From Gilliamella sp. wkB7 (GTDB taxonomy: Bacteria; Pseudomonadota; Gammaproteobacteria; Enterobacterales; Orbaceae): a DNA stretch of 64,000 nucleotides. This document shows positions 21,238 through 31,285 of the stretch, in pieces. Below the pieces are notes generated by a model, which saw only the letters and a list, made by a program, of their open reading frames with translations, had not been told where the DNA came from and searched no databases. The stretch lies in the NCBI RefSeq assembly GCF_001693435.1, contig NZ_CM004509.1, positions 1,054,001 to 1,118,000 of the forward strand, read 5' to 3'. Every line of letters starts with the position of its first letter. The stretch's first letter is position 1. The position numbers and the translations under genes were made by a program.

Positions 21238-22110
21238 TTAAATCAATTCTATCTTGAAACCATAATTTGATTGTTCATTTAGTGACAATTTTAACGGTTT
21301 ATTGATACGTCCTGCTTCAACGCAAACCATAGATTGATATTCATCATCACCAAAATCAGCCATTGCTTTAGCTTTATCTATCCATGGATTCCAAGTAACA
21401 ACATCACTTGCATTAGTAGTGGTAAGCTTAATAGTTCGAACATTATCATTAATAGTTATTTCAGTATTGGCATTTGTATAAATACGATCAACTTCTTGAT
21501 TAAAAGTCATTTGACCAACAGTAACTGGTTTATTTTCAACAGTAAGTCGGTCTTGATAAGTATCACCTAATCCACTAACAACAACATGACTAATATTGTC
21601 AATGCCAAAATAAGTATGCAGTGCACTGGTTGCTTCAAAGTCGCCTGAGCAGCTCAAAGTCACCTCGCAAGTATTACCTAAATGGATCTTTAAAGACACA
21701 TTAAACGGTTTGTCAAAATAAGGTTTTATTTGTTGATTATTAGAGAGTACCAATACAAGATCGACACCGTTATCATCTTCGTTACATGAGTCTAAAGTCC
21801 ATTCAACAATACGAGCAAAGCCATGAGAAGGTGTGCCTAAAGGTCCAAACCAAGGCCAACAAACTGGCACACCGCCACGAATTGCGATACCTTTTTCAAA
21901 TTTTGATTGTTTACTTAACCAAATAACAGGCGTCTGCTCAGTTGAAGGTTGCCAGAATAATAAATGTGCACCTTGCAAACTAACAGCAGCATAGCAACTT
22001 TTATGTTGAATAACTAAAATAGGTAATTCACCAAATTTTGTCTGTTTTACAGATGAGCTTAATAATTTTGATTCTGTAGTACTAGCTAAAATTTGTTTAT
22101 AAATATTCAT
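21238..22110 (-). CDS. yeaD: Glucose-6-phosphate 1-epimerase (YeaD family)
   Basis: Members of this aldose-1-epimerase-like family interconvert the anomers of hexose 6-phosphates. The 290 residues show the family pattern: YAAVSLQGAHLLFWQP near 40-55, IRGGVPVCWPWFG near 77-89, HGFAR with a conserved histidine, HTYFGI, and VVTWNPWIDKAKAM followed by VCVEAGR at the end. No signal peptide is seen, so it acts in the cytoplasm. It stands alone between rplY and the divergent hemW. Supplying the right anomer to Zwf is a plausible role. Confidence 0.92.
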   Translation of the reverse strand: MNIYKQILASTTESKLLSSSVKQTKFGELPILVIQHKSCYAAVSLQGAHLLFWQPSTEQTPVIWLSKQSKFEKGIAIRGGVPVCWPWFGPLGTPSHGFARIVEWTLDSCNEDDNGVDLVLVLSNNQQIKPYFDKPFNVSLKIHLGNTCEVTLSCSGDFEATSALHTYFGIDNISHVVVSGLGDTYQDRLTVENKPVTVGQMTFNQEVDRIYTNANTEITINDNVRTIKLTTTNASDVVTWNPWIDKAKAMADFGDDEYQSMVCVEAGRINKPLKLSLNEQSNYGFKIELI

Positions 22111-22308
22111 ATTGACTCCTATATTTAACTTGATCGACGATCAATGTCTAAAAAATTAATTTAAATACTGGTATTGATTTTACGCTTTTTGAGCGCATTA
22201 TAAAAACGATATAACGTAAATAAGCTTTTTTTAGTTAATTAGAGTAATATACCCCCGCACTCATTAAATCATCATTTATTATTTGTCAAAAAGTTTCAGG
22301 AAATGTAT

Positions 22309-23442
22309 ATGTTTCAGTATAAAATCCCAATAAGCCTATATATTCATATGCCATGGTGTGTGCAAAAATGCCCTTATTGTGATTTTAATTCACATACTGT
22401 GAAAAAAATCCCTGATTATGAAGCGTATGTTGATAATTTGATTAAAGATCTGCAACAAGATATTGTTCTGTGCTCTGATCGTTCAATTCACTCAATTTTC
22501 ATTGGTGGCGGTACACCAAGCCTGTTTTCTGCTGAACTAATTGCTAAACTTTTGACAAAGGTTAACCAAATCATTCCGATAAACAAGGATGCAGAAATCA
22601 CAATTGAAGCTAACCCCAATTCTGTTGATGTGGATAGATTTAATGGTTATCAACAAGCAGGAATTAATCGAATTTCAATTGGTGTTCAAAGTTTTCAAGC
22701 CAATAAACTTAAAAACTTAGGGCGTATACATAATCCAGAGGAAGCCATAAATGCAGGTACGCTTGCTCATAACCTAAATTTACGTAGCTTTAATTTAGAT
22801 TTAATGCACGGTTTACCTAATCAAAGTGTGGATGATGCTTTATATGATTTAAAACAAGCAATTGAAATTGCTCCTCCCCATTTATCATGGTATCAATTAA
22901 CGATAGAGCCCAATACATTATTTGGTTCTAAACCACCAGTATTACCAGATGACGATAATCTATGGGAAATTTATCAACAAGGTCACCAATTATTAACGGA
23001 TCATGGATACCAACAATATGAAACTTCAGCTTATGCTAAACCAGATTTTCAATGTCAACATAATTTAAATTATTGGCGTTTCGGCGATTATTTAGGTATT
23101 GGTTGTGGAGCTCATGGCAAAATTACGCGATCGAATGGTGAGATTATTCGTACAATAAAAACACGTCATCCTAGAGGTTATTTGGAAGGACGTTATTTAG
23201 ATAGATCTTATGTTGTTGCAAAAGAAGAATTACCATTTGAATTTTTTATGAATCGTTTTCGGTTATTTGAAATTGTACCTAAACATGAATTTGAGCAACG
23301 AACTTTTTTACCTCTACAGACTGTAAACAAACAAATTAATTTTGCTATTGAACAGAATTATTTAATTGAAAATGAACTGGGATGGCAAATAACTGAACGA
23401 GGTAAACTATTTTTAAATTCGTTATTAGAAATATTTTTATGA
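22309..23442 (+). CDS. hemW: Radical SAM heme chaperone HemW
   Basis: HemW is a radical-SAM protein related to the anaerobic coproporphyrinogen oxidase HemN, but it acts as a heme chaperone. The 377 residues start in YIHMPWCVQKCPYCDF, which supplies the CxxxCxxC cluster ligands. GGGTPS and EANP motifs follow, then YQLTIEPNT and YETSAYA. Its length is that of HemW, shorter than HemN. The ATG at 22309 has AGGAA six bases upstream; the in-frame ATG at 22303 lies directly against that site and is less likely. It stands alone, with a terminator far downstream. Confidence 0.93.
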   Translation: MFQYKIPISLYIHMPWCVQKCPYCDFNSHTVKKIPDYEAYVDNLIKDLQQDIVLCSDRSIHSIFIGGGTPSLFSAELIAKLLTKVNQIIPINKDAEITIEANPNSVDVDRFNGYQQAGINRISIGVQSFQANKLKNLGRIHNPEEAINAGTLAHNLNLRSFNLDLMHGLPNQSVDDALYDLKQAIEIAPPHLSWYQLTIEPNTLFGSKPPVLPDDDNLWEIYQQGHQLLTDHGYQQYETSAYAKPDFQCQHNLNYWRFGDYLGIGCGAHGKITRSNGEIIRTIKTRHPRGYLEGRYLDRSYVVAKEELPFEFFMNRFRLFEIVPKHEFEQRTFLPLQTVNKQINFAIEQNYLIENELGWQITERGKLFLNSLLEIFL

Positions 23443-23559
23443 ATAATTATCTAATAAATTTAAAGTTATTAAAAAGCCTTTTGTGTTTTACATTTATTTA
23501 ACAATATAAATACTAACCATTTAATTAATAATTTAGTTATTTTTACATACATTTTTGGA

Positions 23560-23652
23560 AAAAAAGTGCATACTAACGCCCGACAATGCATTTATTTCAT
23601 TGTTTTCCTATTCCTTATGTTTTCCCAATAACTTTGTTATTGGGATTTTTTT
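23560..23652 (+). ncRNA. Candidate small RNA or long 3' UTR ending in a terminator
   Basis: After hemW there are about 110 AT-rich bases, then a CATACT -10-like box near 23568-23573. Next comes a small stem, ACAATG (23583-23588) with CATTGT (23598-23603), then a pyrimidine-rich single-stranded stretch. The segment ends in the terminator CCCAATAAC/GTTATTGGG (23624-23644) with ATTTTTTT. The layout (stem, unpaired stretch, terminator) is that of an Hfq-type sRNA. No good -35 box is spaced correctly, so it may simply be the hemW 3' end. Confidence 0.3.
23624..23652 (+). terminator. Strong intrinsic terminator
   Basis: A perfect 9-bp stem, CCCAATAAC with GTTATTGGG, has a 3-base loop and is followed by ATTTTTTT on the plus strand. 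It lies 182 bases after hemW and 37 bases before the end of the convergent kinase gene. On the minus strand no T-run follows. Confidence 0.88.
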
Positions 23653-23688
23653 ACCTAAATTTCTTTTTTAATAATACAATACTTTCAT

Positions 23689-24654
23689 TTATTGCTCATA
23701 TTTAGCTATAAATTGTTTTAATTCAGCAAATGTAGAAGTTCCTTCCATTGGGCCTGTTTTCGATACCGCTAACGCACCACTTGCATTAGCATATTGCAAT
23801 GCCTGCTCAACTGAATACCCTGCTAACATCAGACTGATAAATGTCGCACCAAAACAATCTCCCGCGCCAGTTGGATCAACCGGTGTTGTAATAAAGCCGT
23901 CAACATGCAATGTTAATAAATTATTGTTATCGTCTCGACCATAATAATTAGCACCTTTACTACCTTTTTTTACCACAATGTGTTTAATACCCTTATTGAG
24001 CAATGCAAACATTGTTTGATCTTCACTTTCATCGTTACTACTAGCAAAATAACTGACTTCACTCTCACTTGGTAAAAATATATCAGTATATTCCATAATA
24101 TAGTCAAAAGATTGCTCCATCTCTTGAATATTAAACATCTCCTTGCGTAAATTAGGATCGAACGAAATTGTACCACCCTTACTTTTAATGATATCAAGTG
24201 CTTTACGCATCGCATCAATTGCCCGAAAAGAATATAGTGATGAGCCCATAACATGTAAATGATTACAGTCTTTTAATAAGTTCTCATTGATATGATTGAA
24301 CGAGAGTAAACCACATGCACTATTAGGAATATTGAAAATAAAGTCTCTATCATTTGAACCTTTATAAGTTACAAAAGCACTACCGGTATTCGCCTTATTA
24401 TGAGTAGTAATACCATCAATAATAACCCCATCTTGCTTAAGTCGCTTAATACACATATTGCCAAAGGGATCTTTACCTATACAGCTAAAAAAAATGACAG
24501 GAAAACCTAATTTAGCTACTTGATCGGCAAATATTGCAGGTGCGCCACTTGGGAAAGGCCCAATAAATTCACCAGTTTGATCAAAACGTTGATTTTGCTT
24601 TTTTGCTAAAAACTCAACAAGTAATTCTCCAATAGTACAAATTTTAAATTGCAT
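23689..24654 (-). CDS. PfkB-family sugar kinase
   Basis: A ribokinase/PfkB fold kinase of 321 residues. Visible features are the N-terminal GELLVEF, a substrate-site SGAPA, a VKKGSKGA strand, and the C-terminal DPTGAGDCFGA signature with the catalytic aspartate. It resembles the fructokinase/KdgK/YdjH branch rather than FruK. It follows the DeoR-type regulator by one base on the same strand and faces the aldolase/PTS operon, so it probably phosphorylates a ketose or aldonate in that pathway. The exact substrate cannot be read from sequence; tagatose- or fructose-type sugars are possible. Confidence 0.85.
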   Translation of the reverse strand: MQFKICTIGELLVEFLAKKQNQRFDQTGEFIGPFPSGAPAIFADQVAKLGFPVIFFSCIGKDPFGNMCIKRLKQDGVIIDGITTHNKANTGSAFVTYKGSNDRDFIFNIPNSACGLLSFNHINENLLKDCNHLHVMGSSLYSFRAIDAMRKALDIIKSKGGTISFDPNLRKEMFNIQEMEQSFDYIMEYTDIFLPSESEVSYFASSNDESEDQTMFALLNKGIKHIVVKKGSKGANYYGRDDNNNLLTLHVDGFITTPVDPTGAGDCFGATFISLMLAGYSVEQALQYANASGALAVSKTGPMEGTSTFAELKQFIAKYEQ

Positions 24655-24655
24655 A

Positions 24656-25483
24656 TTAAATTACCTTTGAATTGTGATAAGTTATGCAGTATTTGTTTAT
24701 AGCACGTTGCTTAAAATCTGAATCTATTAATTGTTGATGATATTCAGTAACAGCTGCTTTTGATAATATTACGACATCCATATGTTTTAATTTTCCAATA
24801 CTATAGTTATCAGGTAATAAAAATCGTTGAGGCAAAACACCGATGGTGTGATCAGCATTTTTAAATATCTGTTGATAAGTATTTTGTTGTTCACTATTTT
24901 CAATAATCAAATGATTATTATCATTAATAGCTGCTAGTTCAAAAATGAAATGCGAAATATGAAATTGATTAAGAATAGGAGTTAATGTATTACTATTTTG
25001 AAGAGTATTTCCATCTTGTAAAACACCCCCAACAAGAATAACTTCTGCATCAGAAAATTCTTTAACTAATTGAGCGTTATTAATGTCATTCATAATCAAT
25101 CTTAATGACTTTTTGTTATGCAAAAAAGGAATAAGTTTTCGAATCAAATTACCATGACTTAAAAAAAGAGTATCGCCATCATTAATATAGTTTAAACAAT
25201 TTTTTACTAAATCTATTTCACCTCTTTCCATACCTATATTAGTGTAATTTAGTGGCTCAATAGTTGTATGATTAATCAAATTCTCAGGTGAAATATAAAT
25301 CGCTCCCCCAAAAGAACGTTTTAGATATCCTTGTTGTTCCAAATAAGTTAAATCTTGTCGAATCGTAACATTCGAGACTCGAAGCATGTCAGATAACTTA
25401 TCCACTTTTACTTCACCTTGTTTGCGTACGATTTCGGCAATATCTAATCGTCGTTTTAGTAGGGCTGAAGACGCTCTAGCCAA
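24656..25483 (-). CDS. DeoR-family transcriptional repressor of the sugar locus
   Basis: A 275-residue regulator with an N-terminal DeoR winged helix: KRRLDIAEIVRKQGEVKVDKL, then SNVTIRQDLTYLEQQGYLKRSFGGA as recognition helix and wing. A sugar-phosphate isomerase-like sensor domain follows (GDTLFLSHGNL, LVGGVLQDGN). The start is TTG with AGGAAG six bases upstream. It is divergent from the aldolase-kinase-PTS operon and cotranscribed with a PfkB kinase, so it most likely represses both in the absence of a phosphorylated sugar. The 23-bp dyad at 25612-25634 is its best operator candidate. Confidence 0.9.
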   Translation of the reverse strand: MARASSALLKRRLDIAEIVRKQGEVKVDKLSDMLRVSNVTIRQDLTYLEQQGYLKRSFGGAIYISPENLINHTTIEPLNYTNIGMERGEIDLVKNCLNYINDGDTLFLSHGNLIRKLIPFLHNKKSLRLIMNDINNAQLVKEFSDAEVILVGGVLQDGNTLQNSNTLTPILNQFHISHFIFELAAINDNNHLIIENSEQQNTYQQIFKNADHTIGVLPQRFLLPDNYSIGKLKHMDVVILSKAAVTEYHQQLIDSDFKQRAINKYCITYHNSKVI

Positions 25484-25611
25484 ATTTTACTTCCTATATA
25501 ACTGATAATTATTAAAACAAAGATAATAAAATTTATCATACTAGTGGTCAATATCAATTGATCGAATAATTACTTAATTCTTTAAAAAAATCAAGAATAA
25601 TTATATTGTTC

Positions 25612-25634
25612 TTACTACCTAATCTAGGTAGTAA
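25612..25634. promoter_or_regulatory. 23-bp perfect dyad, candidate DeoR operator
   Basis: TTACTACCTA (25612-25621) and TAGGTAGTAA (25625-25634) are perfect 10-bp arms around ATC. The site lies 129 bases upstream of the regulator start and 191 bases upstream of the aldolase start. A second, shorter dyad, GCCAAAA/TTTTGGC, lies at 25645-25663. Neither is followed by a T-run, so an operator role fits better than a terminator. Confidence 0.55.
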
Positions 25635-25701
25635 ATAGTTAACCGCCAAAACTAAATTTTGGCAACAAATTTATTATTTTTTGAATATTAAAATCCATTT
25701 T

Positions 25702-25717
25702 TGTGATCTTTCTCACT
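25702..25717 (+). promoter_or_regulatory. CRP-like binding site
   Basis: TGTGA (25702-25706), six bases, then TCACT (25713-25717) matches the CRP consensus in nine of ten half-site positions. It lies 109 bases before the aldolase ATG. A TATAAC box follows at 25731-25736, but the spacing to a -10 box is not a textbook class I or II arrangement. Catabolite activation of the sugar operon is the likely meaning. The rest of the 342-base gap holds the two dyads and no gene. Confidence 0.6.
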
Positions 25718-25768
25718 TTATTAACACTAGTATAACTTTCGTTTTGCAATCATAATTTTCATCAATAA

Positions 25769-26680
<912 letters not shown>

Positions 26681-26691
26681 AGGCCAATATA

Positions 26692-27612
26692 ATGATCTAT
26701 ACATTAACACTTAATACTGCGATTGATATGAATATACATTGCCAAGGATTAATTCCATATTCTGTCAATCGTACATCACATACTGAATACAGTCCAAATG
26801 GCAAAGCAGTCAATGTTTCAATAGTGTTGCATAAATTTAACAAACCAACGTGTGCATTAGGATTTTTTGGAGGATTTACCGGTAAATATATCGTTGAAGA
26901 ATTAACTAAGATGCAAATTCAAACAATGCCTTGCTTTATTGACGATATCACACGTATTAATGTTTTTATTAATGATGGACAGAAAGAATATAAATTAGTT
27001 GGTAAAGGACCCTTTGTTCCAGATAACAAAAAGGCAGAAATGCTAAATATTATCCGTAATCTTGAAAAAAATAGTTATTTGGTCATTAGTGGTAGTTTAC
27101 CAAATAATATTGAATCTGATTATTACCAATCTATTATAGAGTTATGTCATAAACAGAATATACAAGTTATTTTAGATATCAGCCATCCAAAATTAAAACA
27201 ATTACTCACTTATCATCCTTTGTTAATTAAACCAAATGATGATGAATTAAATGATATTTTTGGATTAAAAACCCAAACAATTGAACAAGTCATTGCAGCT
27301 ATAGAAACAGTGCACTCATTCGGTGCTCAAAATATTTTATTAACGATGGGATCTAAAGGTCTCTATTTTTCAAATAGGCAACACATTTGGTTTTGCGATG
27401 CCGTTACAATCAAATTGGTTAGCTCTGCTTGTGCGGGTGATGCATCACTGGCAGCTTTTTTAAGCGAGTGGTTACCAGAACAAGGAAATATTGAGAATGC
27501 AATGAAAAAGGCTTCCGCAACGGGCGCTAATGTTGCCGAATCAGATGGCTTAGGTTTACTTGATAAAATCTACGTCTATATGGACAAACTAGCAGTAACC
27601 AAAATTAAATAA
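26692..27612 (+). CDS. 1-phosphofructokinase / tagatose-6-phosphate kinase family
   Basis: A PfkB-fold kinase of the FruK/LacC branch, 306 residues. It starts IYTLTLNTAIDMN as in FruK, has a GKAVNVS substrate loop, a KGPFVP segment and VISGSLP. The C-terminal signature reads SSACAGDASLAAF. The catalytic aspartate is kept, but the usual GAGD is CAGD. It follows the aldolase by 11 bases and precedes the PTS, so it likely makes the 1,6-bisphosphate that the aldolase splits. Whether the substrate is fructose 1-phosphate or a tagatose phosphate cannot be decided. Confidence 0.88.
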   Translation: MIYTLTLNTAIDMNIHCQGLIPYSVNRTSHTEYSPNGKAVNVSIVLHKFNKPTCALGFFGGFTGKYIVEELTKMQIQTMPCFIDDITRINVFINDGQKEYKLVGKGPFVPDNKKAEMLNIIRNLEKNSYLVISGSLPNNIESDYYQSIIELCHKQNIQVILDISHPKLKQLLTYHPLLIKPNDDELNDIFGLKTQTIEQVIAAIETVHSFGAQNILLTMGSKGLYFSNRQHIWFCDAVTIKLVSSACAGDASLAAFLSEWLPEQGNIENAMKKASATGANVAESDGLGLLDKIYVYMDKLAVTKIK

Positions 27613-27624
27613 AAGGGGAATGTT

Positions 27625-29040
27625 ATGAAGAAAATATTAGCCGTTACAGGATGCCCAACAGGCATTGCCCATACTTATATGGCAGAAGAAGCGTTGAAAA
27701 CTGCAGCCCAAAAAGCAGGAATAGAAATAAAAGTTGAAACAAATGGTGCTGGAGGTGTTGATAATGCTATTACTGATGCTGATATTGCAAATGCCATTGG
27801 CGTGATTATCGCAGCAGATAAAGACGTCAATCCCGATCGATTTAATGGATTACCTGTTATTGAAGTTCCCGTTAAAGATGGTATTCATAAAGCTGCAACA
27901 TTAATTGAACAAATTACTTCTGGAACGATTCCTATTCGTAAAGGGGCGCAAAATAGTACTACTAACACGACATCAGCAAATCAAATTGTAGTAAAAGAGT
28001 CGATTGGACGTCAAATCTATAAACATTTAATGAGTGGTGTATCAAACATGTTGCCTTTTGTGGTAGCTGGTGGGGTATTGATTGCTTTATCATTTTTATG
28101 GGGAATCTATTCTGCCGATCCCAATAATGCTCAATACAATGAGTTTGCAGCGTTATTGATGAAAATAGGTGGACAAGCATTTGGCATAATGGTACCAATC
28201 TTTACTGGTTTTATTGCTTACTCAATAGGCGGAAGGCCTGCGATGGTTGCTGGGTTTGTTGGCGGATTAATAGCCAATGTTACTGGTGCAGGATTCTTAG
28301 GCGGCATCATAGCTGGCTTTGCTGCTGGTTATTTGATGCTTTTTGTCAAAAAATTACTTGACGGACTACCTCGTTCATTTGAAGGCCTTAAATCAATATT
28401 TATTATGCCATTAATTGGTGTATTTGTAATTGGCGCTGGTATGTTCTTACTGGGTGGTCCAATAGCAGATATTAACAATGCAATGAAATCATTCCTCGAG
28501 TCATTACAATCTGCTAATCCTGTTTTACTTGGTATGGTTATTGGAGCAATGTGTTCATTCGACTTTGGTGGACCTGTTAATAAAGCTGCCTATGTAACAG
28601 GTACGATGTTATTAGGTGAGGGCAACTTCTACTTTATGGCGGGTGTTTCGGCTGCTTGTATTGTTCCTCCTTTTGTTATCGCTTTTTCCACTACTATTTT
28701 TCGAGGTAAGGCTTTTACTGAAGAAGAACGTGCCGCAGGTGTAGTAAATTATATTTTAGGAGCAACCCATATCACCGAAGGAGCCATTCCATTCGCAGCA
28801 AAAGATCCACTGCGCGTAATTCCTATTATGATGTTATCTTCAGCTATCGCATCAGTATTAACATTTATTAGTCAGATACAAGTACCTGCACCTCATGGGG
28901 GTTTCTTAGTACTTCCGTTAGTCAATAAACCATTTTTATGGGTCGGTTGTATTTTTACTGGAGCATTAGTTGGAGCAATATTGTTAGGTTTATTGCGTAT
29001 TCATCAAAACCAACAATTAGCGACTAAAACACCTAAATAA
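27625..29040 (+). CDS. PTS fructose-type transporter subunit IIBC
   Basis: An inner-membrane PTS permease that imports and phosphorylates a ketose. The 471 residues contain one IIB domain (about 1-100) with the phosphorylated cysteine at position 10 in GCPTGIAHTYM. A short linker leads into a IIC domain with about nine to ten membrane segments, including VSNMLPFVVAGG, GGRPAMVAGF, SFDFGGPVNKAAY and ITEGAIPFAAKDP. Unlike E. coli FruA it has no extra IIB' domain. GGGG lies upstream of the ATG. It is the third gene of the operon; IIA is encoded separately just downstream. Confidence 0.94.
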   Translation: MKKILAVTGCPTGIAHTYMAEEALKTAAQKAGIEIKVETNGAGGVDNAITDADIANAIGVIIAADKDVNPDRFNGLPVIEVPVKDGIHKAATLIEQITSGTIPIRKGAQNSTTNTTSANQIVVKESIGRQIYKHLMSGVSNMLPFVVAGGVLIALSFLWGIYSADPNNAQYNEFAALLMKIGGQAFGIMVPIFTGFIAYSIGGRPAMVAGFVGGLIANVTGAGFLGGIIAGFAAGYLMLFVKKLLDGLPRSFEGLKSIFIMPLIGVFVIGAGMFLLGGPIADINNAMKSFLESLQSANPVLLGMVIGAMCSFDFGGPVNKAAYVTGTMLLGEGNFYFMAGVSAACIVPPFVIAFSTTIFRGKAFTEEERAAGVVNYILGATHITEGAIPFAAKDPLRVIPIMMLSSAIASVLTFISQIQVPAPHGGFLVLPLVNKPFLWVGCIFTGALVGAILLGLLRIHQNQQLATKTPK

Positions 29041-29097
29041 TTAACCAGTTGATATATCATTTAATATTCTATTTATCTAAATCAATAAGGAAATAAA

Positions 29098-29535
29098 ATG
29101 AGCAATTTAAAATTAACAGCCGATGATATTTCAATCATTAATGGATATTATTCTAAATCAGAAGCAATTCAAGCTGTAGCAGAAAACATGATTAAATCTG
29201 GTTTAGTCAAAGATGACTATACTCAAGCCATGTTAGACCGTGATGCACAAATTTCCACATTTTTGGGTAACGGTATTGCCATTCCACATGGTACTACAGA
29301 CAAACGAAATAGTGTCATTGAAACTGGTTTGAAAGTAATATATTATCCTCAAGGCATAAAATGGGATAAAGATAATAATATTGCTTATGTCATAGTCGGT
29401 ATAGCAGCTAAAAATAATGAGCATTTAGATATTTTACGGCAATTAACGCGAGCGGTTATTGCTGAAGATACAATAGATCGAATTCAATCAGTTAAGAAAA
29501 CAGAAGACTTATTAACAATCCTTCAAGGAAACTAA
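29098..29535 (+). CDS. PTS fructose/mannitol-type IIA component
   Basis: A 145-residue cytoplasmic IIA protein that passes phosphate from HPr to the IIBC permease. The phospho-histidine is His64 in GIAIPHGT. A VIVGIAAKNNEHLDIL segment follows, typical of this family. The ATG has AAGGAAA upstream. It is the last gene of the aldolase-kinase-IIBC-IIA operon, 57 bases after IIBC, and is followed by a hairpin. No HPr or EI domain is fused to it, in contrast to FruB. Confidence 0.93.
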   Translation: MSNLKLTADDISIINGYYSKSEAIQAVAENMIKSGLVKDDYTQAMLDRDAQISTFLGNGIAIPHGTTDKRNSVIETGLKVIYYPQGIKWDKDNNIAYVIVGIAAKNNEHLDILRQLTRAVIAEDTIDRIQSVKKTEDLLTILQGN

Positions 29536-29544
29536 TATCATTAT

Positions 29545-29575
29545 CCCATGAGAAAAAATGATCTGAACTCATGGG
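29545..29575 (+). terminator. Hairpin at the end of the PTS operon
   Basis: CCCATGAG (29545-29552) pairs with CTCATGGG (29568-29575) around a 15-base loop, 9 bases after the IIA stop. The tail AGTTTACC is poor in T, so termination may be partial or the stem may protect the 3' end. Confidence 0.5.
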
Positions 29576-29632
29576 AGTTTACCTCTATCTGATTGACGGT
29601 TGATCAATTAAATCGGTTAATACAGTTAGTTT

Positions 29633-30103
29633 TTAAACTATGCGAAGAATATTAGGTATAAAAAACTCCAGACGATTATTGATAATTGTTTTATTGTTAA
29701 CCATTTCAAACGAGACTAAAATGCCTTCCCAAGTAATACCTAGAACAATTAACATGTCTTCAAAATCGTAATAATAAAGCATATAATCTTTATTATAACT
29801 ACCATCTTTAAATCTATAATTATGGTTAAATTCATCAGTTAACTCAAACGGTTGACCAATCTTAAAATCAAAACCAAGGTAACTTAAAATTTGATTAGCT
29901 TTATCAATTAAAAAAGTGTTATCCATAACTTCTTGAATTGATAATACCTCAACATGATCTAAAATATAAAAAAATTCAATTTGATAACCACCTTTTAGTA
30001 TTCCTTGGACATCAGCATAGCTGAAATCTTCAATAGTTTGATATTGTTCTGAACTAAAAAAATCATCAATATTGAGCATACTAAATTTTGTTTTATCATA
30101 CAT
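29633..30103 (-). CDS. Conserved-looking protein of unknown function
   Basis: A 156-residue acidic, aromatic-rich soluble protein that I do not recognise. No signal peptide, membrane segment or metal motif is seen. Tyr, Phe, Asp and Ile are frequent, with short hydrophobic strands (FFYILDHVEVLSI, MLIVLGITWEGILVSFEMV) that suggest an alpha/beta or beta-rich fold like immunity or SMI1-type small proteins; that is a guess from composition. No clear ribosome site precedes the ATG. It lies between the PTS operon (opposite strand) and ribD, 63 bases from it. Coding is supported mainly by length and lack of a competing frame. Confidence 0.55.
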   Translation of the reverse strand: MYDKTKFSMLNIDDFFSSEQYQTIEDFSYADVQGILKGGYQIEFFYILDHVEVLSIQEVMDNTFLIDKANQILSYLGFDFKIGQPFELTDEFNHNYRFKDGSYNKDYMLYYYDFEDMLIVLGITWEGILVSFEMVNNKTIINNRLEFFIPNILRIV

Positions 30104-30166
30104 ATCAATTAAATCGCTTTTCTATTTCCAGTTTTCATCTTATTGAACTATGATCAAGATAGAAGT

Positions 30167-31276
30167 TTACTTTCTTTTTAAAATAATCCTTAAATCATCA
30201 CCTATTGCTTTTACGGATTCAAATTGAAATTGAGGTGCTAAGGATAATTTTTTAAGATTAGGTAATACACATAAATCTTTTGCATTATGACCTAGCAATT
30301 TAGGCGCATAATAAATAATGAGTTCATCAACTAAATCTTGTTCAATCAACGCACCAGCAAGATGTGCCCCCGCTTCAACCCAAACAGAATTAATCTGATT
30401 TTTACCTAATTGCTTTAATAATTCGACTAGATCTATGTAATTTTGAGATGAAGATTCAATCATCAACTTGGTATTTGGTTTAATAATTGGGATATTTTGT
30501 TTACGCACGATCCATGTCTCACCAGATTGACTGAAAATATTTTCATCCCCTGTTAATCGATTTTGACTGTCTATGATAACGCGAATCGGTTGTCGAATAT
30601 TTTCTGGCGAATAGATTTTTCTAATCTCATTAGGTAATTCGCTATATCTAACCGTTAAACTTGCATTATCAGCTTGAACCGTTGCTCGGGTACTTAAAAT
30701 ACAACTAGCTTGAGCTCGATATTGTTGTACATCTTGTCTTGCTGTACTTGAAGTGATCCATTTACTTTCGCCTGATGCCATAGCAATTTTACCATCTAAC
30801 GAGGAAGCGAGTTTAAGTTGGACATAAGGTATGCCTGTACGCATACATTTTAAAAAACCTTTATTAATAGCTTCAGCTTGTTCATATAAAACACCAACAA
30901 TAACTTCAATTCCAGCATCTTTTAATCGTTTAATACCGTTACCCGCAACATTGGGATTAGGGTCTTGCATAGCAACAACAACACGAGTTATCCCTGCTTT
31001 TATCAATGCATCAGCACAGGGAGGGGTTCGACCAAAATGACTACATGGTTCTAATGTCACATAAACGGTTGCTCCTTGTGCCTTATTGCCAGCCATTTTT
31101 AGCGCATAAACCTCTGCATGAGGTTCACCAGCTTTTTGATGATAACCTTTGCCAATTATCTGATCATCTTTAACAATAACACAACCGACATTGGGATTGG
31201 GAGGAGTAGTAAAGCGTCCGAGTTTAGCAAGCTCAATTGCTTGCTGCATATAAAATTGATCTTTATCGCTAATCAT
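30167..31276 (-). CDS. ribD: Bifunctional riboflavin deaminase/reductase
   Basis: RibD deaminates the pyrimidine made by RibA and then reduces its ribose, the second and third steps of riboflavin synthesis. The 369 residues have an N-terminal cytidine-deaminase-like domain, with HAE at 53-55 and PCxxxGRTPPC at 77-87 as zinc ligands. The C-terminal reductase domain begins near VQLKLASSLDGKIA. The length matches E. coli (367). It follows nrdR by 9 bases, the same nrdR-ribD order as in many gammaproteobacteria. I saw no FMN riboswitch upstream. Confidence 0.96.
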   Translation of the reverse strand: MISDKDQFYMQQAIELAKLGRFTTPPNPNVGCVIVKDDQIIGKGYHQKAGEPHAEVYALKMAGNKAQGATVYVTLEPCSHFGRTPPCADALIKAGITRVVVAMQDPNPNVAGNGIKRLKDAGIEVIVGVLYEQAEAINKGFLKCMRTGIPYVQLKLASSLDGKIAMASGESKWITSSTARQDVQQYRAQASCILSTRATVQADNASLTVRYSELPNEIRKIYSPENIRQPIRVIIDSQNRLTGDENIFSQSGETWIVRKQNIPIIKPNTKLMIESSSQNYIDLVELLKQLGKNQINSVWVEAGAHLAGALIEQDLVDELIIYYAPKLLGHNAKDLCVLPNLKKLSLAPQFQFESVKAIGDDLRIILKRK

Positions 31277-31285
31277 ATCACGTAA

